41,214 nt of DNA from Chara braunii (lineage: Eukaryota; Streptophyta; Charophyceae; Charales; Characeae), in NCBI GenBank assembly GCA_003427395.1, contig BFEA01000007.1, positions 377,112 to 418,325 on the forward strand. Direction: 5' to 3'. The position numbers and the translations under genes are program-made. The notes beneath the pieces are model-generated. The model saw only the letters and a list, made by a program, of their open reading frames with translations, was not told where the DNA came from and ran no database searches. Positions 30,632 through 40,200 of the stretch are shown here, one piece after another. Position 1 is the first letter of the stretch. Each line of letters starts with the position of its first letter.

Positions 30632-32560
30632 ATTCGTCTGAATGGCGTGGCGGCTGATTTTCAAAAAGCAAGTACTACCTCATTCTTACGAAGACTTATC
30701 GGACGCGTCGTGAAAGATGTCTACGGGTGGTGTCTTAACGCCAGAGTAATTGTGAGGTTGAAATTCGACGACCGTATCAAGATTGTGGAAGTGCGTAAGG
30801 TGCTTAATGATAAGATTGGGGAGCTGAAGATCCCAACCTCCATGAGGAATCTTGCACGTAATAACATCCAGATTGTTTGGGTGAAGAACCCTTCGATTGC
30901 TTGTTTGTTGCACAATCAGCGTTCTTTTGCGAAGGCTGAAGTGCTCACCTGCACTTGTGCAGGGCTTCCCTACCCTAGGGTGGGAGAACACGTGTGATTT
31001 CGATTGCAGGAGCTGGAGTACACGGATCCTCTTGTCTTTAATGCTAATAATGTACCAAGGCATACACATCCGAACCGAGGAAGGATGCTGAGTGAGGAGA
31101 TGGCTGACGGGATCCGAGGTTGGGCGAATTTCCGGGGACTGGCGCCGACCTTCAGCGAAGGTGAAGTGGCAAGGTGCATGACTGCAACTGAGGAAGTGAG
31201 TACAAGGTTCATCGATGTTAAGCAGGTGAAGGCGATTAAGGATCGTCTTAATGGTCTGGTTCTAACCCCATTGGATAGGAATCCAGGGAAAACGCTGGTG
31301 TTATGTCCTAAGATCGACTTCGACGCGCTGATGGAACTTTTCGTTAGCAGTCCGGGTTACGTAGTGGAGAGGTCGAAAGAAGAGGAGGTGAAGAGTCGCA
31401 TGCGAGAGGAAGCAAAGGAGGCGGGCTTGTTGTCATTCGTACGTTGGGATAAGAAAGGCATCTTCGGTGAGGCTTACGCGATGCCCAAGCAGAAGGACCT
31501 GACAAGGTTCAAGCCGATTTGTCCAACGTACAAGGAACCTACAGTCAGGACCTGTAGGGCTGTGGCCAAGGCCTTGAATCATCTGCTTCTTACTCTTCCA
31601 GGTGGATGGCACTTTAATTTGAAGTCGGTGTTTGATTTGGTGCCGAGAAGAAGATTGGGAGGAGGATTAAAGGGAAACAGCAACCGGTCATGATGTCTTA
31701 CGACATCAAGGACATATTTTCGAAGCTGCCGCACATTGATATCATCGAAGCAGTTGATTGGATCACCGACTATCACGTTAGTAAGGGAAGAAACTCTATT
31801 CGAGTGAACACAAGGGGTAAGGGTAGTTCTTTTGGCCGGACAACAGGGGATGACCATTGGCGGCAGCTGATACTGCAGGACCTGAAGCTGTTTGTAAGTT
31901 TCGAACTGAAGCATACATACACACGTGCGACGGGGGTACTGCTGAGACAAGTGGTGGGCATTCCTATGGGAAAATGTACGAGCCCGCCTCTTGCGTGTAT
32001 TATGTGTGCTTTTGCGGAATTTCGTTTTTTTGCAGAGTCTGGGTGATGTACAGCGGGACGTCTTCGGACTACGACTGATGGACGATGTAAGCTTGATCGT
32101 CGTACAGCGGCGGCGTAGTAAGATGAGCACGGAGGAGATTAGGGACGCTTTCGAGATATGCTATCCTAGTAACCTGCAGCTGAAACGAACGGATGATGGA
32201 TTGGGAGAGTGGGACTGGACCCTCATGGTGGCGGATGCCATCCAACCTTATGTCGGCTGTTACCAGATGACGAAGAACGTCAAGTCTATCTGGGAAAACG
32301 ACATTATGGAATTCAAGAGTGGGCAGTCGTACCGCTCATGGGGCAGCAAGCTCCAGAAGAGTGCAGCGCTTTCTAGCCAACTGCACCGCATCGACTGAAA
32401 CACGAGTCGAGGATGGATGATTCCAATGCGGGTATTGGACATGACCAGGGAGTCGCGCATGAAAGATTTCCCACCACTGTTTGTCGAGTGCGTCATTCGG
32501 CATTTCGTTGTGGGTAGGGACAAGATTTGGTCGACAACAGTGGAGTGGTTGTATAAGTAG
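30632..32560 (+). pseudogene. Penelope-like reverse transcriptase, frameshifted with in-frame TGAs
   Basis: The frame opens at 30632 after a TAG. The N-terminal part ends in CTCAGLPYPRVGEHV, a CxC motif, then TGA (30995-30997), and resumes in the same frame with fingers sequence (e.g. VRWDKKGIFGEAYAMPKQKD). A frameshift near 31640 leads to motif A (SYDIKDIFSKLPH, ~31696) and motif B (VVGIPMGKCTSPPLACI, GIPMG at 31957-31971). A second frameshift at ~32020-32045 precedes motif C (RLMDDVSLIV; DD at 32081-32086). The thumb region runs to TGA (32396-32398), stays open in frame for 53 codons, and ends at TAG (32558-32560). The catalytic Asp residues are all present; only frame integrity is lost. 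The class matches the RT fragment at 8694-9509. Confidence 0.85.
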
Positions 32561-33177
32561 TGTTCATTGAGGATAGGGAAGGCCAGATGTTTAGGTAGCT
32601 GCAAGACAGATGCGTATGCTGCTAAAAGTTACGGTCTGTGGTCTGTATCTTTTTGGACCAGTTGTAGGGACAGCTGGTCAGTACCTGCGCAGGTGACTGG
32701 GTGGGAGGATGTTGGGACAGGGCTGGCCGTAGGCTTGGGGCTAGCAGCAGAGATTGACTTGTGACCGAGTGGGTCTGTCCTTTGTTGTTTTGTTTCATTT
32801 GATTTTCAGCTTTCGGCCTTTGCGGCTCTGGACGACTCGACTTGGTTTGGAGCCTTTCGGCTTTTTTGGCCTTCTGGCTTTTTTGGTCCTTCTACTTTTT
32901 TCGGCATTTTTCGTAGTTAGTTTTTTCTTGGCTTTTTGTTTTTGTGCTTAGGCCATCGGGCTATTGGTTTAATCGTTTTTTTTGTAACATTCGACTACGG
33001 TCATTTTGGGCTAGGACGATAGCGGACGCCTGCACTGACTGGGTGCCTGGGTCTGCAGGTCGGTTTTTTGTTTTTGCTTTTTTGCTTTTTGGTAGCCAAG
33101 TGTGTTTCCTGTGTAGGTCTATAGATAGGTAGATTGCTAAGGCATAACTCTTTCCGGGTTCTGCGCCGACGAACGTG
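32561..33177 (+). other. T-rich 3' region of the Penelope-like element
   Basis: Non-coding. It is dominated by T runs with repeated TTTCGGC/TTTTTGGC motifs (32810-33110), and lies between the RT stop and the right pLTR. Confidence 0.6.
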
Positions 33178-33466
33178 CGGGATATCGCGCGGACTACCGA
33201 CGTAGGAGGGTTAGTGGTGAGCGGGTTTATGGACAAGGGAAGATGATGTTGTTTCCCCCTGATGAGACCGCGTGGCGGCGGTCGAAACCGGTCGGGGTGC
33301 CATACACCGGGCTTGGAGTTTGTGTTCTGATATGCAATCTTATGCATTTCTTTCGGATTTCTTCGAATTGTTGTCTGTTCGAAGGGTCTCGAACCCTGTA
33401 CATGTGTTGTTTTTGCTCACTATGTACGTATGATGTGTGTCATCATCATCCAATATCAATAATCAC
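33178..33466 (+). repeat. Right pLTR of the Penelope-like element
   Basis: A 289-bp direct repeat of 27925-28216. Differences cluster around the hammerhead and include a paired change in stem II. Confidence 0.9.
33255..33297 (+). ncRNA. Hammerhead ribozyme, type I, right pLTR
   Basis: CTGATGA at 33259-33265, GAAA at 33284-33287. Stem I CCCC/GGGG (33255-33258; 33294-33297). Stem II GACCG/CGGTC (33266-33270; 33279-33283), one pair longer than in the left copy. Stem III AC/GT with CG loop; cleavage after C33293. The core is intact although the stem II loop has diverged from the left copy. Confidence 0.9.
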
Positions 33467-33477
33467 CTAAGAATTTG
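33467..33477 (+). other. Target-site duplication, right copy
   Basis: CTAAGAATTTG, identical to 27914-27924. Confidence 0.85.
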
Positions 33478-33739
33478 AACATGTCTTTTAAAGAAAAGTT
33501 GCTTGAATTCTTCTTTTACATAACATATATTTTTTTATAAGGGTTTTACAATTAAGTTAAAACTTGATTTATATTATTTTATAGCTGGGTAGCACGGCGT
33601 ACACGTACGCGAGTTCCGCATACGCGCATACTCGTATGCACGTATGCGCATACGTGACGCATACGTAAATTTAGGGCCCACGTACGTGGTCATAGCGGGC
33701 CGTTTCCTGGGGTTGTCGGGGGGGTGGGCGTTGGGATTG

Positions 33740-33755
33740 GTGTGTGTGTGTGTGT

Positions 33756-33799
<44 letters not shown>

Positions 33800-33803
33800 G
33801 AGA
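33740..33803. repeat. (GT)n(GA)n microsatellite
   Basis: GT dinucleotides followed by GA dinucleotides inside the hAT-like element. Confidence 0.95.
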
Positions 33804-33894
33804 AGAAAAAGTGTGCTGACACTATCGGACCGAAGAAACTGCCCTTATCAACGGGCAACATGAATCCGGAAGCGGGGCGACATGCACAAAGGAC

Positions 33895-34100
33895 AAAAAA
33901 TATGACGGTGTATCTTTCCATGTTTTGGCGGAAGATTCATTCATTCGTTGGGTGGTGGAGAGCAAAGGGCCGATGAATCAGGTAAGCACGTAACGTATCT
34001 CTGGAACCTTTTTTTTTTTTTTTTGGAGAATCTCTGAACAAATGAGCCTGAATCCTCCACTTGAACATGGAAAGATATATTGCCATATATGTCTTGTTGT
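33895..34100. mobile_element. Family M MITE pieces
   Basis: GGTGTATCTTTCCATGTTTTGGCGGAAGATTCATTC at 33908 (written here only as a landmark region) is inverse to the element ends at 16770. GAATCCTCCACTTGAACATGG at 34049-34069 is the opposite arm. Confidence 0.45.
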
Positions 34101-34229
34101 GCATGTCGAGAGTAGTGCAGCGAGCCCGTTGGTAAACATTCCCGTTGAGGTTCTGACAGGTTGGACGCGTCGGGCTTCACTCGTGCAAAGATGTTTTTCC
34201 TTTACGTTTTTTTATTTTTATTAAAAAAA

Positions 34230-34716
34230 AACGATTCCAGGAAAAACGACTGCCAGTTCCGTCGTTTTCTACTTCAGGAGCATGGTCCCATTCGCAAAGA
34301 GGGTTGGATAAAAATCCTGAATCTGGACTTGCTTTAAGCACAGATGCGGAAAAACAGTCCAATCTCAACATTCTGCACCTCTCCACAAGCAAGTCCAGAT
34401 TCAGGTGTTCAATCCAATCGTCTTTGCTAATGGGACCTCGCTCCAGAAGTAATACGAAGAGAACGTTTTAAGCGATCGCGACCCTCATCATGACTGAATT
34501 TGGCCTGCAAGAACCTTACCATACAAACGGCAATTACCGTTGAGATTCTGTGTCGGGCGACACTCGTGCAAAGAAATTTTGTTTTTTTTAAAAAAAAAAA
34601 AAAAAACATTCCAGGAAAAACGGCTGTCAGTTCCGTCGTTTTCTTCTTCAGAAGTAATAAGAAGAGAACGTTTTGAGAAATCGCGACCCTCATCATGATT
34701 GAATCTGGCCGCAAGT
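34230..34716 (+). repeat. Direct duplication, one copy interrupted by FB copy 3
   Basis: CCAGGAAAAACG.CTG.CAGTT occurs at 34237 and 34610, and GAAGTAATA.GAAGAGAACG at 34446 and 34651. The second copy runs straight through where the first is interrupted at 34277-34444, and thus preserves the empty site. Confidence 0.75.
34277..34444. mobile_element. Foldback MITE, family FB, copy 3
   Basis: Arms GAGCATGGTCCCATT and AATGGGACCTCGCTC bound ~70-bp inverted repeats with CCTGAATCTGGACTTGC and its complement. CAG on both sides is a probable 3-bp target duplication, supported by the empty site at about 34650. Confidence 0.8.
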
Positions 34717-34851
34717 ATGCTATATATATATTATATATACATTATATATATCTGTAAAAAAAAAAAAAAAAAAAACGCTTACGCGTATGCTTTTTTTTTG
34801 GCACGTATGCGTACGGTGCATACGCGTACGTGGTGCTACCCAGTTTTATAG

Positions 34852-35573
34852 TTCTATAAACAAGTTTTTGCAGAGCTTGTTTTTTACCAAACTGTTGAAA
34901 ATGACTTATAAGTGCATAAATGAGCATTCATTAAAACTGTATTTTTTAACATCTTTCGAGTTCCCGTTTTAGTCCTTAAAGATGATATTGTTTGCACTAT
35001 GCTTTTTGTCAATCTACTGAGAACAACTTATAGTCTTATAACATGCTCTTTGCTGACAATGATTTTCTTGCACATTTGGAGAATCGCTAAACCTTTTGCC
35101 ACTTTTTTACTTCCTTTCTAAGGGAATAATTAAAAATGCTCTCTTTTATGTGTAAAAAATAACAGTTTGACTTTAACTTTTTCATTCTAAAAAAAAATGT
35201 TAGGTTTTGTGTTTTTTTTGGTTTTCACGTATTCAGTGTTGTAATTTGACTATAAATTTTTATGAAACGACCCTAAAACTAATAAACTCTCGGACTCCTT
35301 AATACATAACTTCAAATAATATTTTCCACATAGATGTGCTAACATTACATTTATTGTACTATTCGTCCTTAAGAACTAAATACTCACAAGGTAGATTACG
35401 ACGTAACTAATTTTGTATCCCATGAACTTATAGGGGTTAATTATTCTTTCAATAAACAACCCTATCAGTTAAACTCTATACCACATTGCCATAGTGTTAT
35501 AATCATATCTCTACTAAACAATCGCCCTATATTTAGCAGATTTTAAAAAAGGGTAGTTATTTTATGCAGATAG
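34852..35573. other. No gene seen; A/T-rich intergenic
   Basis: Short frames only and no repeat structure noticed. Confidence 0.5.
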
Positions 35574-35581
35574 TCCTAAAC

Positions 35582-36064
35582 CTAGGTTGTTTTACCGGAC
35601 GTTCGGGACCCCCCTGATCATCCGGGATGTCCGACCAGACTTCTGGTCGGACGTCGGATAGGATAGGGGTTGTCCGACCTAGCGCAAAAAAAAAAAAAAA
35701 CTTTTTTTTTTTTTGAAAAAAATCAAATGGCTTCTACCTTGCATAAGGTGTATACCACCAAACTTTTGGCTCATTTGAGCCGGTAGAAAAGAAGATAAAA
35801 ATCTTCAAAGTTTCTAATCCCCACCTATCCCCACCAAAACCCCTTGTACCCCCCCCCCCCCCCCCCAAAAACACCCCCTCACCCAAAACCCCCAAAAATT
35901 TTTAATTTTTTTTTAGGGGGTTTTTAAAAAAACGCCAAAACTTTTTTATTTTTTTTTTTTTTTTTTTTTTTTTTAGTCAAAAAGTGGTTGTCCGGGATCC
36001 CGAACAACCCCCGTACGGGACGGTTGGGGGAGACGTCCGACCATCAAACGACTGGGAACCTTAG
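35582..36064. mobile_element. hAT-like MITE (family T), copy 2, inverted
   Basis: Ends CTAGGTT and AACCTTAG, flanked by the 8-bp duplication TCCTAAAC (35574-35581; 36065-36072). Its interior is the reverse complement of copy 1 (25949-26462), including the GGTGTATACCACCAAA-like and CCCCACC..CCCCTT blocks, with GGACGTC-type subterminal motifs. Large C, T and A runs distinguish it. Confidence 0.8.
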
Positions 36065-36074
36065 TCCTAAACTC

Positions 36075-37675
36075 GTATGTTGCACGATACAACCTTCATA
36101 ATTAGACTATTATCGAGAGACCGAGTCTATCATTATGATCTGTATCATACACCGATAAAAATTGGATCATCGATTTAGATACTGTAAGTAATAACTAATA
36201 AGGTTAATTTAAATTACAATCTTATAATCAAAATATATGACGCATGACCTCACGAACACACATGGTCGTTAAGTATTTAGCCTAACAATTTTACACTTTT
36301 CCAGGTGTTCAATGAGTCTACTAGACATTCACATACATCAGCGCTAGCGCACTGCTGTGTAAGCTGGCTGAGGCGTTGAGCCCGAGGTGCCCGTTTTACA
36401 ATTTTTTGTTGACGTCGCTGCATTGTCTCAGTGTCAGCGCCGTCGGGGGCGGTGCTTGGGCAACGAGGGATCGCAAGGATGTTGTCAAGAAGATGGTGGT
36501 GCCTAGCCAAAGCTTGTTGCTGGGGTGGTGAGAGTGTGGGGGGTTGCGTGTGTGGGCACTAAGAGGGACACGCTGCAAGAGGGTCTGAAGATCCCTTGCC
36601 ATGAGCCAGTCCCGGTTGATTGGGGTTAGTAGTCCTATTCGAACGAGGAACGATGGTGGCAGATGTGCGGCCATTCGACGGGCGGGATCTACACATTGCG
36701 ATTTGCCAAAGTTTCAGTTGTATTATAATTGATTCACACCTGATGGAACCAATTGAGGGCTTAGTCCTTCGGTCTTTGATATGAAAATGTTGCAGGGTTA
36801 TCATGTATACGAGCAATTGTGGGCAGCCTGCGGCAAAATCTTGCCAGAGTTCTATGACGATAGAATGCCGTGGTGCGACGGGGCTGACCACACGAGCTAT
36901 GCTGCTTTGTTGATTTTGTTGGAATATAGAAACTAGCTGTTGTTATTGAATTTGTCGAGTGGATTAAATTGTGGAAATTAGGGTTGGATGATCGGGGTTT
37001 GCAGCTAATGAAAATTTGGTTTGCAGGATTCCAAACACAAAGAATATGATTTTGTAGATTTAGTGATAGAAATAGTAATTTGCTATTATTTTGTGTTGAA
37101 ACTAGGGCTTCTTCTACGTCTGCTGCCTTTTGAATTCTTTGCAGACAATAGGAATTATGTTTTGAACGATTGTAGAAATTGTGGTTGTCTCAGACGACGA
37201 ATATCGTTATGTAAAGAAAATAATTAGATTGTGGGATTGATATGTTGTAGGTGATTATCATTTTATGGTTGGTGGAAACTAGGGTTGGACACCTGACTTT
37301 TGCAGGTACGGGGAATGAGGTTTGCGGGATTGCAGGTAGCAATGAGAATAGGTTTATGTTGGCTTGTTGATTTTGTTGGCCAATACAAACTAGCTGTTGT
37401 TATCGGACTTGCCGTGTGTTGAAACAGTATTAGGGCTGGATGATCGGGGTTTGCGGCTATTTGTTAGTATTTTTCACGGATCTTAGGGTTTGCAGTGACA
37501 TAGTGGTCCGATCTTAGGGCTTGACCGGTGATGTCTCGCCCTTCGATGGGGCCACCTACCTTTATAAGGGACATAGTGGTCCGATCTTAGGGTTTGCAGT
37601 GACATGTGAGGGATGTCAGGCCCATTTTCTGACTTATTGAAATATAAGACACACCGAACCCGGTTCTCAGCTGTT

Positions 37676-37725
<50 letters not shown>

Positions 37726-37890
37726 TCAGAAAAATCTGAAAAAAACGTATGTTATACAAAACAATAAACTGAACAACTTTTGCCATGGAATCATATCCAA
37801 ATTCGTTTCCAATTTTAAAATAAAAAATAAAATAAAGTAAAAACGTTTTTTTTTTTACTTTTTTCGTGTTTTTTAATTGCTAAAAATGGA
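36075..37890. repeat. Unassigned region with internal duplications and poly(A)
   Basis: 36270-36900 is of moderate GC with minus-strand frames but no recognised domain. 36908-37020 and about 37363-37465 are related units (TTGATTTTGTTGG...CTAGCTGTTGTTAT...GGATGATCGGGGTTTGC). ACATAGTGGTCCGATCTTAG occurs at 37498 and 37569. A run of 42 A follows at 37681-37722. It resembles UTR or intron-like plant sequence, but no gene model is supported. Confidence 0.45.
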
Positions 37891-37980
37891 GTTGTCCAGG
37901 CCCGGACGTCCGGGACCCCCCTGACTGTCCGCCCAGACGTCCGGCCAGGACGTCCTGCCATTGGATAACTGGTAGCCTAG
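37890..37980. repeat. Family T terminal fragment
   Basis: A GGACGTCC-rich block matching the family T subterminal region, ending in GGTAGCCTAG, a diverged copy of the 10-bp terminus. The other end was not found. Confidence 0.5.
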
Positions 37981-38540
37981 CATATTTATCTTTCTGATTT
38001 ACTTTAAAAATAATTATTTTATTTACTAACTTCTCTAATATATTTAATTACTTCAATTACTTATTTATTTATTTTATTTTTAATTAATTCATTTATATAT
38101 TTGTTTAATTAGAATATATATATATATTTTTAAATAATTCAATTTATAAATATTCTTTATGTAGTTTATCTCATGGTTGCCCCGTACCCGAACATCCAGA
38201 CACCTGACATCGGGCCCGGATCCGTGTCTCGATTAATCCGGACGTCTGGTAATCCGACACCGATCCGGACAACGAGACATACGGAACCGGATGGTTCGCG
38301 GTTATGAATGAACAGGTCCGGATGTCCGGATTGAAAAAAAAAAAAAAAACAAGCAAACAAACAAACAAACACACGCACACACACACACTGCTGTAGTTGT
38401 ATTACCTGACTTATTTCGAACACACTCACATACACACAAAGTGTCGTGCACGTGTGACACACACACCACTTTTCTTAAAGGTGTTGCTAACTCTGGGCGA
38501 TGTCGTGGGTCCTTATCCATCACTCAAATGAATCATGGGC

Positions 38541-38595
38541 AGATTGTCGCGGTTCAACCTCTTGATGAGTCGGTGAAAGGCTGATGAAACAGTCT
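38541..38595 (+). ncRNA. Hammerhead motif, type III, repeat unit 1 (mutated core)
   Basis: Same layout as the unit 3 copy, but core C3 is T (TTGATGA, 38562-38568) and stem II has wobble pairs (GTCGG/CTGAT). Stem III has one wobble pair. The core change predicts loss of cleavage. Confidence 0.65.
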
Positions 38596-39180
38596 GGCAA
38601 AGTCATTTTTATTTACTTATTTATTTTCTTCATTAAAAAATAATTATTTTATTTATGCACTTCTCTACTATATTTAATTATTCTAGTTACTTATTTATTT
38701 ACTCCATTTTTAATTAATTATTTTATTTATTTATTTATTTAATATATTTTTCTTATTTTTCTATTTTCTCACTTAAATAATTTTATTTATTTATTTATTT
38801 ATATTCTTTATTTAGTTCATTTCATGGTTGCCCCGGACCCGGACATCCAGGCATCGAACACCGGTCCCGGACCCATGTTTGGATTAATCCGGACGTCCAG
38901 TAATCCGACATCGATCCGGACAACCGGACATACGGAACCGTACGGTCCGGTTATCAATGAACAATTCCGGATGTCCAGAATGAAAACAAACAAACAAACA
39001 AACAAACACACGCACAGACACACTGCTGTAGTTGTATTATCCGACTTATTTTGAACACACTCACATACACACAATGTCGTGCACACACACACATACACAC
39101 ACAGACCACTTTTATCAAGGGTGTTGCTAACTCTGGGTGATGTCACGAGTCCTTATCCATCACTCAAATGAATCTTGGGC

Positions 39181-39235
39181 AGACTGCCGGGGTTCAACCT
39201 CCTGACGAGTCCGTGAAAAGCTGACGAAACAGTCT
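39181..39235 (+). ncRNA. Hammerhead motif, type III, repeat unit 2 (mutated cleavage site)
   Basis: Core CTGACGA (39202-39208) is acceptable, GAAA at 39226-39229. The cleavage triplet GTC has become GCC (39186-39188), breaking the A-U pair next to the scissile site. Stem II is partly mismatched. Confidence 0.65.
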
Positions 39236-39791
39236 CGCAGAGTCGTTCTTATTTGCTTATTTGTTTTCTTCATTAAAAATTAATTGTTTTATTTACTAAC
39301 TTCTCTAGTATATTTAATTACTCTAGTTACTTATTTATTTACTTCATTACTAATTAATTATTTTATTTTGGTTTAATTTAGTATATTTTCCTCAATGTTT
39401 TATTTTCTCACTTAAATATTAATTGTTATTTATTTGTTAAAATTCTTTATTTAGTTTATTTCATGGTTGCCCCGGACCCGGACACCGGGCCCGGACCCGT
39501 GTCTGGATTAATCCGGAAGTCTGATAATCTGACACCGATCTAGACAACCGGACATACAGAACCGACCGGTCCGGTTATGAACGAACAGGTCCGGATGTCC
39601 GAATTGAAAAATATAAAATAATAAACAAACAAACAAACAAACAAACACATGCACAGACACACTGCTGTAGTTGTATTATCCGACTTATTTTGAACACACT
39701 CACATACACACACAAACCGCTTTTCTCAAGGGTGTTGCTACCTCAGGGTGATGTCGTGAGTCCTTATTCATCAGTCAAATGAATCCTGGGC

Positions 39792-39846
39792 AGACTGTCG
39801 GGGTTCAACCTCCTGATGAGTCGGTGAAAGGCCGACGAAACAGTCT
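39792..39846 (+). ncRNA. Hammerhead ribozyme, type III, complete core
   Basis: Stem III: AGACTGT (39792-39798) with ACAGTCT (39840-39846), 7 pairs. Cleavage after C39799. Stem I is closed: GGGGT (39800-39804), loop TCA, ACCTC (39808-39812), including one G-U pair. CTGATGA at 39813-39819. Stem II GTCGG/CCGAC (39820-39824; 39832-39836) with a 7-nt loop. GAAA at 39837-39840. All conserved core positions are present. Confidence 0.85.
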
Positions 39847-39886
39847 GGCACAGTCATGCTTTTTTTTAGTGTATAGCGAATATGAC

Positions 39887-39888
<2 letters not shown>

Positions 39889-39940
<52 letters not shown>
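39889..39940. repeat. (CA)n microsatellite
   Basis: About 26 CA dinucleotides shortly after the third hammerhead. Confidence 0.95.
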
Positions 39941-39941
<1 letters not shown>

Positions 39942-40200
39942 TCTCCTTGGCTCGCTGAAGCTCACCCAGATTGCAAGTACAGGCCCTTCAAGACCGGTCT
40001 GGTTGGCCGAACGGTGCACAAAAAACTGCGCCAACAATTTTTGGGGGTCCGTCAGGCACTGGAAAATTGCCTGGGGACCCCCTTTTTTTCCGAAATTTCT
40101 TGAAATCGGGCCCAACCAAACCCCTCAAACCAGACATAGGATCCGGACATCCAGACCGGACCGTCTGGATCCCGAACCGGACGTCCGGTTGACAACCATG

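Larger units (their letters stand above)
27925..33466 (+). mobile_element. Permuted Penelope-like retroelement (Chlamys/Naiad type), 5.5 kb
   Basis: Order: TSD, pLTR with hammerhead, ORF1 (CCHC, coiled coil, SAP-like), GIY-YIG endonuclease, reverse transcriptase, T-rich 3' region, pLTR with hammerhead, TSD. The nuclease precedes the RT, the reverse of classical Penelope elements and as in the permuted Chlamys/Naiad groups. pLTRs are near-identical over their last ~135 bp and differ by substitutions and short indels elsewhere, suggesting a fairly recent insertion. The coding part has two frameshifts, one TAG and three TGA interruptions, so this copy is probably non-autonomous now. No introns are evident. 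Confidence 0.88.
33585..34843. mobile_element. hAT-like non-autonomous element, 1.26 kb
   Basis: Perfect 11-bp inverted ends CTGGGTAGCAC/GTGCTACCCAG with the 8-bp duplication TTTTATAG (33577-33584; 34844-34851). Subterminal arrays of GCATACG/CGTATGC motifs lie at both ends (33597-33668; 34776-34830). The interior holds a GT/GA microsatellite (33740-33803), a family M segment, family FB copy 3 and a direct repeat. No transposase frame. Confidence 0.85.
38172..40200. mobile_element. hAT-like element containing hammerhead-bearing tandem repeats
   Basis: The inverted ends CATGGTTG/CAACCATG are flanked by 8-bp repeats GTTTATCT (38164-38171) and GTTTATTT (40201-40208), one mismatch. Inside are three tandem units starting CATGGTTGCCCCG at 38172, 38823 and 39462 (periods 651 and 639). 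Each has a CCGGAC-rich block, a CAAA/CA block, a hammerhead motif and a TTTA-rich spacer. The right end has a GGGGGTCC...GGACCCCC hairpin (40045-40087) and a last CCGGAC block. No transposase. Confidence 0.65.

Noticed and set aside
27925-33466. LTR retrotransposon reading of the 28-33 kb element
   Set aside because: No protease, RNase H or integrase; the nuclease is GIY-YIG, the RT motifs are Penelope-like and the terminal repeats carry hammerheads.
38172-39860. CRISPR-like array in the 38-40 kb repeats
   Set aside because: Units of ~645 bp with diverged content in a eukaryotic context; no short repeats with unique spacers.
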